Assembly (NCBI GenBank): GCA_023453725.1
Contig: JAEXTB010000092.1
Coordinates: 1-15,749, forward strand
Source of the DNA: Bacillota bacterium
GTDB lineage: Bacteria; Bacillota; Clostridia; Christensenellales; CAG-138
Length of the DNA: 15,749 nucleotides
Direction of reading: 5' to 3'
Part shown: in pieces, positions 6,304-13,395 of the stretch
How the letters are laid out: every line of letters begins with the position of its first letter
Numbering within the stretch: the first letter of the stretch is position 1
Notes under the pieces: model-generated
Databases searched by the model: none
What the model was told of the DNA's origin: nothing
The model's input: the letters and a program-made list of their open reading frames with translations, nothing else
Program-made: the position numbers and the translations under genes

Positions 6304-8682
6304 CTATTCTCCTCCTGCAATGAAAGGATTTGCGGGAATTTGCACCGTAATCCGTTTTGATGCGGGGCCTACCACCTGTTTCCCGCCAATTTGAAGCTGC
6401 GGGTGGGCGGGAACAACATAATAGGTGTAGGATCTGCCGGGTTCCGCTGTCATATCCGTATACTGTATGGCACCGTTGCTTCCGGGCCATTCCCCAAGCA
6501 GCAGGGCGACGCCGTGGCCGTCGTCACGGTACAGCCGATAAAGCATAAAACTTTGTAGCGGCATAAATGACAGATGCGCCCTGCCCTCTGCATCCAGCTG
6601 GGAGACAAATGTAGTAGGCGGCTGCGGCACCACCCAATAATCGCTTACATTTTCAGGTTCCGTTCCTGCAGCAAACACTTCCCGAACGACGGAATTCGGC
6701 GGAGTAAGCGCGCTTGCAAGCACTGCCATATGTGCGTTTTCAAGCGTATATCCATCCAGACGCACCTCCAGTACGCCTGTCGGTCTTTGGAAAACGGGAG
6801 GGTCTTTCTCTTCATAGAGTTTTGAAAACACCTCGGAAAGTATCATGGCCGGATACTTTCCTCCTGTCGCGTCATGAGGCAATGTTCCGCCCGCGGAATC
6901 GTCGTACCCCATCCAAACGGCAGCCGCATATTCCGGGTTGTATGCGGCCATCCATGCGTCGCGGTTGCCTTCCCCTTCCCCGGTTGTACCGGTCTTCCCG
7001 GCCAGCGCAAAATCCAGTTCCCCCAGCCTGTGGCCTGTACCTTCACTGATGGCGCTCTGGAGCATATCGCTTAAAATATACGCATTTTCCTCACTCATAA
7101 CGCGCATGCGTTCAGGTTCATAGGTATAAAGCGCGTTGCCATCGCGATCGGTGATGGAAAGAACCAAAGACGGTGTTGAATACAGCCCGCCGGTCGCAAA
7201 TGCCGTATATGCGCCAGCAATCTGGTACGGCGAAACGCCATATGTAAAACCGCCTAACGCAAGGGCAAGGCTTTTGTCCTGTTCGTCGAATGTGATACCG
7301 ACGCTCTCCGCAAACCGCTTGCCTGAGTTCACACCAATATCACTAAGCACCTTGACGGCGGGAATGTTGAGCGACTGTGCAACGGACTCGCGCATGGTTA
7401 CCCATCCGCGGTATTTTTCATTGAAGTTTTCGGGTTTATAACCGTTAAAATCCGTCGGCTCGTCAAGCAGCATGGACACGGTGGTATACCGATACTCCTC
7501 AAGCGCCGGTGCATAGGCGATGATGGGCTTAATGACCGAGCCGGGCTGCCGCCTGATGCGTGTTGCCCGGTTATAGGCAAGCGCCGTAGTGCTTTCACGC
7601 CCACCCATGAGTGCTGCTACGCCGCCCGTACGTGCGTCCACCACCACCAAGGCTGCCTGGGCGTCTCCTGCTTCTTCCGGAAACATGGCGGGGTCTTTTA
7701 ACACTTCCTCACAGCGCGCCTGCAATTGGGTATCCATAGCGGTATACAGGCGATACCCTCCAGTCAGAAACTGATCCATGGAGAGATTCATCACTTCGCA
7801 TGCCTGTTCCAGCGCAAGATCAATATAATATCCGCGCTTATCCTGATTTAAACCGTTGCTGAGCGTTGCAGGCTCCTCCTGAGACGTGGTGCGGGTTTGC
7901 TCGTCAATGTACCCGTACTCCTCCATCAAGCGCAGTACGAGGTTGCGCCGCTCCACGCTTGCGTCCATATCGAGATGGGGCGCATAGTGTGAGGGGGATT
8001 TGAGGATACCCGCAAGCTGCGCCGCCTGCGCTACGCTCAATTCATTGGCATGGACACCAAAATACCCTCTGGCTGCAGCTTCTATGCCATAAAAGCCTCC
8101 GCCGAAATAGACATAGTTGAGGTACATTTCCAATATCTCGTCTTTGGAATATTGCTGCTCCATTTGGTAGGCAAGCACCGCTTCTTCCAGCTTGCGGGAC
8201 ATGCGCTTTTCATTGGTCAGGTGGCTGAGTTTTACAAGCTGCTGGCTGATGGTAGAGGCACCCTGCACATACCCGCCCGCCTTGATATCTTCCCACGCGG
8301 CTCCCAAAATGCGTATAAAATCTACGCCTATGTGCTCATAAAACCGGTTATCTTCCGCAGAAATAAACGCGTAACGGACATGCTGCGGAATATCGCGCAA
8401 TGGAATTGGAATGCGCGTTTCTTTTCCGGAAAGGCAGCTTACTTCACCGCCGTCCTTATCATATACAAGAAGCGATTGGGGCGCACCCAAAATACGGCTG
8501 GAATCAAACGCTTCCCATGCATCCAGGCGCAGCACGTAGACCGCGCCAAACAGTACAAAGGACAAACAAAGCAGTGTCAGCCCCAATAGAATACGCCGTA
8601 TTGCACGACCGCGCCGCGCACGCTGTTCCGGCGTCCTCTTCTTTTTTTCTTTTCTTTCTTTCTTTTCCGCTTGCTTGCGCAA
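6304..8682 (-). CDS. Class A penicillin-binding protein (glycosyltransferase/transpeptidase)
   Basis: This is a bifunctional peptidoglycan synthase. A Lys/Arg-rich cytoplasmic tail (residues 1-30) and one membrane helix (about 30-52) precede a GT51 glycosyltransferase domain. That domain has EDNRFYEH (catalytic Glu110), GASTISQQLVK (141-151) and RKLEEAVLAYQME. The transpeptidase domain carries SVIK (Ser382), SLN (437-439) and KTGT (563-566), so all active-site motifs are intact. After about residue 690 comes a fibronectin-III-like C-terminal module with LYRLYRDD and GRSYTYYVVP. The 792-residue length is normal for PBP1a-like enzymes. The start is TTG (8680-8682), with GGGGGAGG about 8 nt upstream. 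It stands as a single gene, with a terminator of the upstream operon before it. No clear promoter hexamers were found. Confidence 0.95.
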   Translation of the reverse strand: MRKQAEKKERKEKKKRTPEQRARRGRAIRRILLGLTLLCLSFVLFGAVYVLRLDAWEAFDSSRILGAPQSLLVYDKDGGEVSCLSGKETRIPIPLRDIPQHVRYAFISAEDNRFYEHIGVDFIRILGAAWEDIKAGGYVQGASTISQQLVKLSHLTNEKRMSRKLEEAVLAYQMEQQYSKDEILEMYLNYVYFGGGFYGIEAAARGYFGVHANELSVAQAAQLAGILKSPSHYAPHLDMDASVERRNLVLRLMEEYGYIDEQTRTTSQEEPATLSNGLNQDKRGYYIDLALEQACEVMNLSMDQFLTGGYRLYTAMDTQLQARCEEVLKDPAMFPEEAGDAQAALVVVDARTGGVAALMGGRESTTALAYNRATRIRRQPGSVIKPIIAYAPALEEYRYTTVSMLLDEPTDFNGYKPENFNEKYRGWVTMRESVAQSLNIPAVKVLSDIGVNSGKRFAESVGITFDEQDKSLALALGGFTYGVSPYQIAGAYTAFATGGLYSTPSLVLSITDRDGNALYTYEPERMRVMSEENAYILSDMLQSAISEGTGHRLGELDFALAGKTGTTGEGEGNRDAWMAAYNPEYAAAVWMGYDDSAGGTLPHDATGGKYPAMILSEVFSKLYEEKDPPVFQRPTGVLEVRLDGYTLENAHMAVLASALTPPNSVVREVFAAGTEPENVSDYWVVPQPPTTFVSQLDAEGRAHLSFMPLQSFMLYRLYRDDGHGVALLLGEWPGSNGAIQYTDMTAEPGRSYTYYVVPAHPQLQIGGKQVVGPASKRITVQIPANPFIAGGE

Positions 8683-8796
8683 ATGACTTGCCTCCCCCGC
8701 ACAACTTGCACGCTTTTTGGAAACGGCGTACTAAACACTATCATTCCCACTCTGTGCGGTTTTAACAGCAGATAGAACTGCCTGGAAAGCAGCAAA

Positions 8797-8826
8797 ATAA
8801 AAAACGCGCCCTGTCATAGGGTGCGT
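8797..8826 (-). terminator. Terminator after the DUF5685/J-domain/membrane operon
   Basis: On the minus strand a 9-bp stem (8818-8826 with 8804-8812, one mismatch) closes a five-base loop and is followed by a T6 run. It lies about 35 nt past the stop of the six-helix membrane protein. Confidence 0.82.
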
Positions 8827-8860
8827 TCTGCAGTATTTGTTGTCTTGTTCATCAAACCGA

Positions 8861-9400
8861 TTATCTTCTGGGCACGATGGACCTCCGGAAACGGGCTTCA
8901 TATATGCCCGTGCTGATTGCATACAGGATGTCATACGCCAAAAACGCAAGCTGAGAGAGTACAACAACTGCCCATACCGGAAGCCCCTCCGGCAGCGTGA
9001 AATTCAATCCTCCCCAAACATATATCCCAAGATAAAGCCCGGCCCCCGCAAAAAGGTCGCAATAGAGAAGCTTTATCAGCATTAGAAATACCTTGCTCTG
9101 TACGCGCCCCTGCAGCGCGGTGCGGAAAATACCAAAATGTCCAAGCAGAGCAACATAAGCCAGCACTGGGGATTTGTCGGGAAGCAGAAAGAAGCCGAGT
9201 GCTGCGCTAGCCAAAAAAGAAATCATTGCTGCCGTATAAGCGCCTTCGCATGCAAGCACATAGATACAAAAGGACGCGAAAAAATACAGCGGGATTGAGC
9301 CAAAAGGCAGAACCGCAACCGCGTACAGGCTTAATATGGTAAGCGCAGTCACCATAGCGCCCAACGTAAGCTGTTTTGAAGGGGATAGCCTTCTGTTCAT
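8861..9400 (-). CDS. Multi-pass membrane protein, ECF transporter S-component-like
   Basis: This 179-residue, highly hydrophobic protein has about six predicted membrane segments. The N-terminal pattern LTLGAMVTALTILSLYAVAV followed by GSIPLYFFASFCIYV resembles the start of substrate-binding S components of ECF vitamin transporters and related clostridial membrane proteins. No ECF ATPase or T subunit is nearby, so a shared energising module elsewhere would be needed if it is a transporter. It starts at an ATG with AAGGAG 6 nt upstream, and its ribosome binding site overlaps the stop region of the J-domain gene 10 nt before. This places it third in the operon with DUF5685. Membrane location is confident; transporter identity is tentative. 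Confidence 0.72.
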   Translation of the reverse strand: MNRRLSPSKQLTLGAMVTALTILSLYAVAVLPFGSIPLYFFASFCIYVLACEGAYTAAMISFLASAALGFFLLPDKSPVLAYVALLGHFGIFRTALQGRVQSKVFLMLIKLLYCDLFAGAGLYLGIYVWGGLNFTLPEGLPVWAVVVLSQLAFLAYDILYAISTGIYEARFRRSIVPRR

Positions 9401-9410
9401 ACCATTCTCC

Positions 9411-10043
9411 TTAGCAAAGGTGGCCGTCGCAGCAGCAATCCAGGCAAATCAGCGCCGAGCAGATATCGCATGTGGAACATCCACCGCCATACTGGCCTGA
9501 TCCGGTTCCCGTTCCCCGGCCAAACGGACTGCCCGCATTGTTGACTGCGGCATACGCATTGCGGTATTCGGCGTTGCCCGGCTCCTGCTCATATGCCATG
9601 GACAGATATTCCCGCGCTTTGTCATACCACCCTTGGCGCAGATACACAACACCATAGAGATAATACCACTCGGCGTTACGAACGGAAATGGAATCGAGCA
9701 CCTGCTTTGCGGCCTGCAGATTGTTCTGGTTGATAAACGACCGCGCTCGGGCGAACTCTGCCGCGGAAGGACCTGAATACGCGCCGCCCGTTCCGCTGTA
9801 CGCTCCGCCATAGGAGTTGTAGGTATTGTTATCCCTGCGGGCGGAGGACGATGCGGTAGAATTTTTCTTTGTCAGCAGTTCGTACGCCTCATTAATTTCC
9901 TTGAGCTTTTCGTTGGCAAGCTCTTTGAGCGGATTATCCGTGAATTTGTCAGGATGATATTTTTTGACAAGCGCGAGATAAGCGGCGCGGATTTCCTCCT
10001 GCGTCGCATCTTCGCTCACGCCCAAAACCTTATACGGATTCAT
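9411..10043 (-). CDS. J-domain protein with tetratricopeptide-like region and Cys-rich C-terminus
   Basis: The 210-residue protein begins with a J domain (residues 1-58, HPD at 30-32), which would stimulate an Hsp70 (DnaK) ATPase. A low-complexity Gly/Ser/Tyr linker with a repeated GGAYSG unit (about 78-92) follows. Next is a helical TPR-like segment (94-165, with WYYLYGVVYLRQGWYDKA). The tail carries eight Cys within 22 residues (189-210, including CSTCDIC and LDCCCDGHLC), suited to metal or Fe-S binding. It is not canonical DnaJ, which has CxxCxGxG repeats and is much longer. The start at 10043 has AAGGAG 9 nt upstream and lies inside the end of the DUF5685 gene. A longer reading from 10109 lacks homology and a ribosome binding site. 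The substrate is unknown. Confidence 0.9.
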   Translation of the reverse strand: MNPYKVLGVSEDATQEEIRAAYLALVKKYHPDKFTDNPLKELANEKLKEINEAYELLTKKNSTASSSARRDNNTYNSYGGAYSGTGGAYSGPSAAEFARARSFINQNNLQAAKQVLDSISVRNAEWYYLYGVVYLRQGWYDKAREYLSMAYEQEPGNAEYRNAYAAVNNAGSPFGRGTGTGSGQYGGGCSTCDICSALICLDCCCDGHLC

Positions 10044-10872
10044 CCCTTTTGACTCCTTCCAGCAGCTGCTTTGTCCTAAAGCGGCAGCCTTGATAAATAA
10101 TATTCTCAATCAGGCCCTGATTGGCCTTGATCTCCAACAAATCACAGGCGTTTTCCATCTCATGCAAGGACGCATAGAGCAAAAAGGAAGCGCGTTCCTG
10201 TGTCGCGTTTGTGATCAGAAATGGATTGTAGGAACCCGCCTTTTCATCTTTCTTCCGGTCTTCCCATGCATCGGCAAGGTAAATCCAGCGCCCCATATGG
10301 TACGCAAGCCAAGAAAGCGCTGCCTTTTGCTTTTCCGTAAGCTTATCATATCCCAAAGCAAGTTCTTTGAGAATATTGGCAAACGCATCCGCCGCGGCGT
10401 CTATGGAAGGTTCTTTCCTTTGCTCAAGTTCAGAAAGCTTTGCAATACCCGAAGCGATTGCCGTTGCAGCGGCAGGCCGACGTTTTGTGGCAAGCTTTGC
10501 TCCGGCTTTTAGCGCTGCATGACCCGCAAATGCGGGGATACTCTTTTCATCCCGGCAATCGTCAGCGAGTTTATAGTAATACAATAACACATTGATATCC
10601 GCAGTGTAAGAGAGCGCTTCACAAGGGCCGATAACCGGTGCCCTTTTCTTGAATGGTTTATAGCCGCACCGCCCGGGTGTGCATGCAAACGGCTCCCCAG
10701 ATATGCCAGCAAGCAACAGTGCAAGAAACGTGCAGTCGTAATCCAGCACAAGGCGGGGTACCTGCCCGTAGGTCTCCCGGAGGGTTTTACATAAGCCGCA
10801 GTACCACGCCTGGTACTGCGCAAGCTCACGCACTTTGAGTTCCGGTTTATTGGGCGTTACATAGCCGAACAT
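10030..10872 (-). CDS. DUF5685 family protein
   Basis: This 280-residue, mostly helical protein opens with MFGYVTPNKPELKVRE and YCGLCKTL (Cys25, Cys28), the recognisable N-terminus of DUF5685. Further Cys lie at 47, 64, 69, 84 and 106. Two acidic clusters stand out: DDCRDE (104-109) and DAWEDRKKDEKAG (201-213), the latter followed by SYNPF. Their spacing and form recall the paired Asp-rich motifs of class I isoprenoid synthases, but that is only a resemblance. No function is established for the family. It is the first gene of an operon with a J-domain protein, whose start overlaps this gene's last 14 nt. The ATG start has an AAAGGCGG site upstream. Confidence 0.87.
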   Translation of the reverse strand: MFGYVTPNKPELKVRELAQYQAWYCGLCKTLRETYGQVPRLVLDYDCTFLALLLAGISGEPFACTPGRCGYKPFKKRAPVIGPCEALSYTADINVLLYYYKLADDCRDEKSIPAFAGHAALKAGAKLATKRRPAAATAIASGIAKLSELEQRKEPSIDAAADAFANILKELALGYDKLTEKQKAALSWLAYHMGRWIYLADAWEDRKKDEKAGSYNPFLITNATQERASFLLYASLHEMENACDLLEIKANQGLIENIIYQGCRFRTKQLLEGVKRDESV

Positions 10873-10945
10873 TCAGGCCGCCTTTCAAAAGGGACGGTTT
10901 TACGTCCACCATTTTATCATCTTGAAATCATACTCTACCAGTGTT

Positions 10946-10967
10946 TTTTGACGAATGTTGGTCAAAA
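10946..10967. promoter_or_regulatory. Inverted repeat between the divergent DUF5685 and phosphofructokinase genes
   Basis: A perfect 7-bp inverted repeat, TTTTGAC-N8-GTCAAAA, sits about 75 nt upstream of the DUF5685 start. It is about 70 nt upstream of the phosphofructokinase -35. Its size fits a dimeric regulator site. The rest of the 294-nt divergent spacer is AT-rich; a convincing DUF5685 promoter was not found in it. Confidence 0.4.
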
Positions 10968-11035
10968 CTAGAAAATAATCGTATCAATTTATAAAATCTT
11001 GGGTTCCTATAAGCTTACATTGTATTGGAAAGCGA

Positions 11036-11064
11036 TTGCGAAACCGAAAAAAATGCTGTATAGT
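11036..11064 (+). promoter_or_regulatory. Phosphofructokinase promoter
   Basis: TTGCGA (11036-11041) and TATAGT (11059-11064) are separated by 17 nt. The predicted transcription start is near 11071, giving a leader of about 96 nt with a hairpin at its 5' end. Confidence 0.8.
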
Positions 11065-11073
11065 CGAAAAGAT

Positions 11074-11097
11074 GGCGAAGTTTGCTGAACTTCGTCC
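11074..11097 (+). promoter_or_regulatory. 5' leader hairpin of the phosphofructokinase mRNA
   Basis: CGAAGTT (11076-11082) pairs perfectly with AACTTCG (11088-11094) around a five-base loop. Two more G-C pairs extend the stem past a one-base bulge. It lies within a few bases of the predicted transcript start and has no T run, so it looks like a 5' stabilising stem-loop rather than a terminator. Its function is inferred. Confidence 0.5.
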
Positions 11098-11166
11098 GCA
11101 CACATCCCGCAACCTTATACGCGGATAAGAAAAGTTTAAATCACATATGTTCTGGAGGTATTGTTT

Positions 11167-12417
11167 ATGAGTGAAGTCTTAAAGGGTGCCTGTATCATCG
11201 GTCAGTCCGGCGGCCCGACGTCCGTCATCAACGCAAGCGCATATGGTGTAATACGCGCCGCACTGGACAGCGAAGCTATTACAAAAGTTTATGGCGCAGC
11301 CCATGGCATCCGCGGCGTCCTCGACGACGTGCTCTACGATATGGGGCAGGAAGACGCAAAAGAGCTGGAGTTGCTGCTGCACACCCCTTCCTCCGCGCTC
11401 GGCTCCTGCCGCTACAAGCTCAAGGACAGCGAAGTGGACGATACGGATTATAAGCGCATTCTCGAAATCTTCAAGAAATACGACGTTCGCTACTTCTTCT
11501 ACAACGGCGGCAACGACTCGATGGACACCTGCAACAAGATCTCAAAATACATGCAGAAGGTGAACTACCCCTGCCGTATCATGGGCGTTCCCAAGACAAT
11601 CGACAACGATCTTTTTGGGACGGACCACTGCCCCGGCTACGCTTCCGCCGCAAAGTACATTGCGACCAGCTGCATGGAGCTCTATCTCGACGCGCGCGTA
11701 TATGACACCGGCATGGTCTGCGTGCTGGAGATCATGGGCCGCCACGCTGGTTGGCTGACCGCCGCATCCGCAATCGCTTCCCACTATGGCCAGGGTCCCG
11801 ACCTCATCTATCTGCCCGAACGCAATTTTGATATGGACAAGTTCATTGCCGACGTCCAGGCTGTTTACAAAAAGAACGGCAAGTGCATTGTTGCGGTATC
11901 CGAAGGCATCCACGACGCAAGCGGCAAGCTGATTGCCGAATACGGCGCTGAAAACGCCCCTGTCGACGCTTTTGGCCACAAGCAGCTCGGCGGCCTTGCT
12001 GCAAACCTTGCCAACATCCTTAAGGCGAATACCGGCGCGAAGGTGCGCGGCATTGAATTTTCCCTGCTGCAGCGCTGCGCCGCCCACTGCGCATCCGAGA
12101 CGGACGTGCAGGAATCCTTCCTCTCCGGCAAAACCGCGGTGGAACGCGCCGTTTCCGGCATCACAGACAAGATGGTTGGCTTTGAGCGCACGGCTGACGC
12201 CAACGGCAACTATGTCTGCAACATCAAGCTGATGGATTTGGCCGATGTGGCAAACACCGAAAAGAAAGTGCCTCAGGAATGGATCAACGCAGAAGGCAAC
12301 AATGTTTCCGCCGCTTATATCGATTATGCGCTGCCGCTTATTCAGGGCCAGCCCAATATGGTCTATGAAAATGGTCTGCCCCGCTTCGCCAAGCTCAAGA
12401 AGATCAAAGCCCAGTAA
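11167..12417 (+). CDS. pfp: 6-phosphofructokinase, PPi-dependent type
   Basis: This enzyme phosphorylates fructose 6-phosphate to the 1,6-bisphosphate in glycolysis, here probably with pyrophosphate and reversibly. The 416-residue product has IIGQSGGPTSVINA at the start, GGNDSMD (residues 114-120), PKTIDND (142-148, catalytic Asp146) and MGRHAGW (190-196). Family knowledge places Asp in the GGxD position and Lys before TIDND in PPi users, while ATP enzymes have Gly at both; this protein has Asp117 and Lys143. The ATG at 11167 has GGAGG 8 nt upstream, and a TTG at 11161 is too close to that site. Codon use is markedly biased to C/G-ending codons (CTC, AAG, GAC, TAC) compared with its neighbours, as expected for high expression. 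It is monocistronic with its own promoter and terminator. Confidence 0.93.
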   Translation: MSEVLKGACIIGQSGGPTSVINASAYGVIRAALDSEAITKVYGAAHGIRGVLDDVLYDMGQEDAKELELLLHTPSSALGSCRYKLKDSEVDDTDYKRILEIFKKYDVRYFFYNGGNDSMDTCNKISKYMQKVNYPCRIMGVPKTIDNDLFGTDHCPGYASAAKYIATSCMELYLDARVYDTGMVCVLEIMGRHAGWLTAASAIASHYGQGPDLIYLPERNFDMDKFIADVQAVYKKNGKCIVAVSEGIHDASGKLIAEYGAENAPVDAFGHKQLGGLAANLANILKANTGAKVRGIEFSLLQRCAAHCASETDVQESFLSGKTAVERAVSGITDKMVGFERTADANGNYVCNIKLMDLADVANTEKKVPQEWINAEGNNVSAAYIDYALPLIQGQPNMVYENGLPRFAKLKKIKAQ

Positions 12418-12427
12418 ATCTAATAAT

Positions 12428-12456
12428 AAAAGCGGAGGGTTCGCCCTCCGCTTTTT
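12428..12456. terminator. Bidirectional terminator between the phosphofructokinase and the peptidoglycan-binding protein
   Basis: AAAAGCGGAGGG pairs perfectly with CCCTCCGCTTTT around a TTCG tetraloop. The + strand continues with a T5 run and then TTATTTTT; the minus strand gives TTTTATTATTA. It therefore serves the phosphofructokinase gene on + and the convergent gene on -, which ends 13 nt away. Confidence 0.95.
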
Positions 12457-12468
12457 GTTATTTTTGCG

Positions 12469-13257
12469 TTATGCGTTTCCTGACGCTGCGAAAACATTGT
12501 TAATGTGCTCCACATCGGGAAGCTTGCCAACATGGGATTTGCTTTCGTTAAAGTAAAGGCACGCATGCCCTACCATATCGTTACGCTCAACGGTATCCGT
12601 TCCATGCGGCTGCCCCTGTAGCGAACAGGCCACCAGCGTACCATTGATGGTTATCAACATGGGACGTTTGGAATAGTTGTATTCCCCGCCAAACGTGTCT
12701 TTGTAAACCGTAGCATCGTTTGCGGTGGCGCATTCCATTTCCGCATGCTGCTCGCCTTCGGTATAAACCATATTGAATGTAGCGCCGGTATTAAAATCCG
12801 TCAGCGCGTAGGTCTGCCCTGCAACCAACTGCGCTTTTACATCTTCCCATTTTAATAGCGCTCCGTTCTTAGTCTGCGCACCGTTTGACTGATTGCCGAT
12901 GGGAATATGGACTTCTTTGGGAATAGCGGCTCTTGCGGCGTTCGGAGAAAACAGAAGCCCCATGCTTTGTTCGCCAACCGTGCCATCGGCAATTATGGCA
13001 GCGCCGTCCTGCGAGACCTGATTTTTTTGAAATTCTATTACCGCGCTGCGCGTCATGCTTAAAAAGCTGCCTGTGGCTTTAAAGTGAAAATACCCCAATT
13101 CACGCAGACGCGTTTGAATCATTGCCACGATTTCCCCCGTATCCTCATATACGATCAGCTGCGTCCCCGAAGCGGGAGCCGGTGTCGCTGCCTCAGCTTG
13201 CGGAACAAACAACAATGCTGACGCAAAAAAAAGGGGCAAAAGGATGTTGCGTTTCAT
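12469..13257 (-). CDS. Secreted peptidoglycan-binding-domain protein with conserved His-rich C-terminal domain
   Basis: The 262-residue product has a signal peptide (NILLPLFFASALLF core, likely cut after AEA at residue 23). A PG_binding_1 domain follows at about residues 38-104, with MIQTRLRELGYFHFKATGSF, then SAVIEFQKNQ and DGTVGEQSM. The C-terminal part (about 134-255) has LKWEDV, a GEQHAEMEC segment (His171), GQPHG (His218), GHACLYFNESKSH (His231, Cys233, His242) and His251. This domain recurs in secreted clostridial PG-binding proteins, where the H-A-D/E, PHG and GHxC elements are kept; its activity is not established. The His pattern would suit a metal centre. The start has AAGGAGGT just upstream. 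It has an extended -10 promoter and shares a terminator with the phosphofructokinase. Confidence 0.88.
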   Translation of the reverse strand: MKRNILLPLFFASALLFVPQAEAATPAPASGTQLIVYEDTGEIVAMIQTRLRELGYFHFKATGSFLSMTRSAVIEFQKNQVSQDGAAIIADGTVGEQSMGLLFSPNAARAAIPKEVHIPIGNQSNGAQTKNGALLKWEDVKAQLVAGQTYALTDFNTGATFNMVYTEGEQHAEMECATANDATVYKDTFGGEYNYSKRPMLITINGTLVACSLQGQPHGTDTVERNDMVGHACLYFNESKSHVGKLPDVEHINNVFAASGNA

Positions 13258-13292
13258 TCAGGACCTCCTTCAATAGCCGAACCGCTTACAAA

Positions 13293-13301
13293 AGTATACC
13301 A
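13293..13301 (-). promoter_or_regulatory. Extended -10 promoter of the peptidoglycan-binding protein gene
   Basis: On the minus strand TGG-TATACT forms an extended -10 with no good -35 at 17 nt. A CCACAA-N9-TTGTGG inverted repeat (13299-13319) lies directly upstream and overlaps the extended element, making it a possible operator. Confidence 0.6.
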
Positions 13302-13358
13302 CAACACGCAGTTTTGTGGGACAAGACCTGAATGAAAGTATGAAAACATATTGTTACA

Positions 13359-13367
13359 TGCTATACT
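13359..13367 (+). promoter_or_regulatory. Extended -10 promoter of the zinc ribbon-recX-birA cluster
   Basis: TGC-TATACT is an extended -10 on the + strand, 28 nt before the zinc-ribbon ATG. A weak -35-like ATGAAA lies 16 nt upstream. The divergent promoter of the peptidoglycan-binding gene is about 60 bp away. Confidence 0.6.
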
Positions 13368-13395
13368 GAACATAAAAACGTTTAAGGAGAATCTC

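Noticed and set aside
5991..6320. 109-codon minus-strand frame over the GntR leader and start
   Set aside because: It overlaps the GntR helix-turn-helix in another frame and spans the gntR promoter. A GGGGGATG there is tempting as a start but leads into a meaningless shadow.
8050..8589. 179-codon + strand frame within the class A PBP gene
   Set aside because: The opposite strand encodes intact glycosyltransferase motifs, and this frame shows no domain or start signal.
11024..11045. CcpA cre site near the phosphofructokinase -35
   Set aside because: TGGAAAGCGATTGCGA resembles a cre but is out of register by one base and lacks symmetry.
11542..12087. 181-codon open frame antisense to the phosphofructokinase
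   Set aside because: It is a by-product of the strong codon bias of the sense gene; no ribosome binding site or family resemblance.
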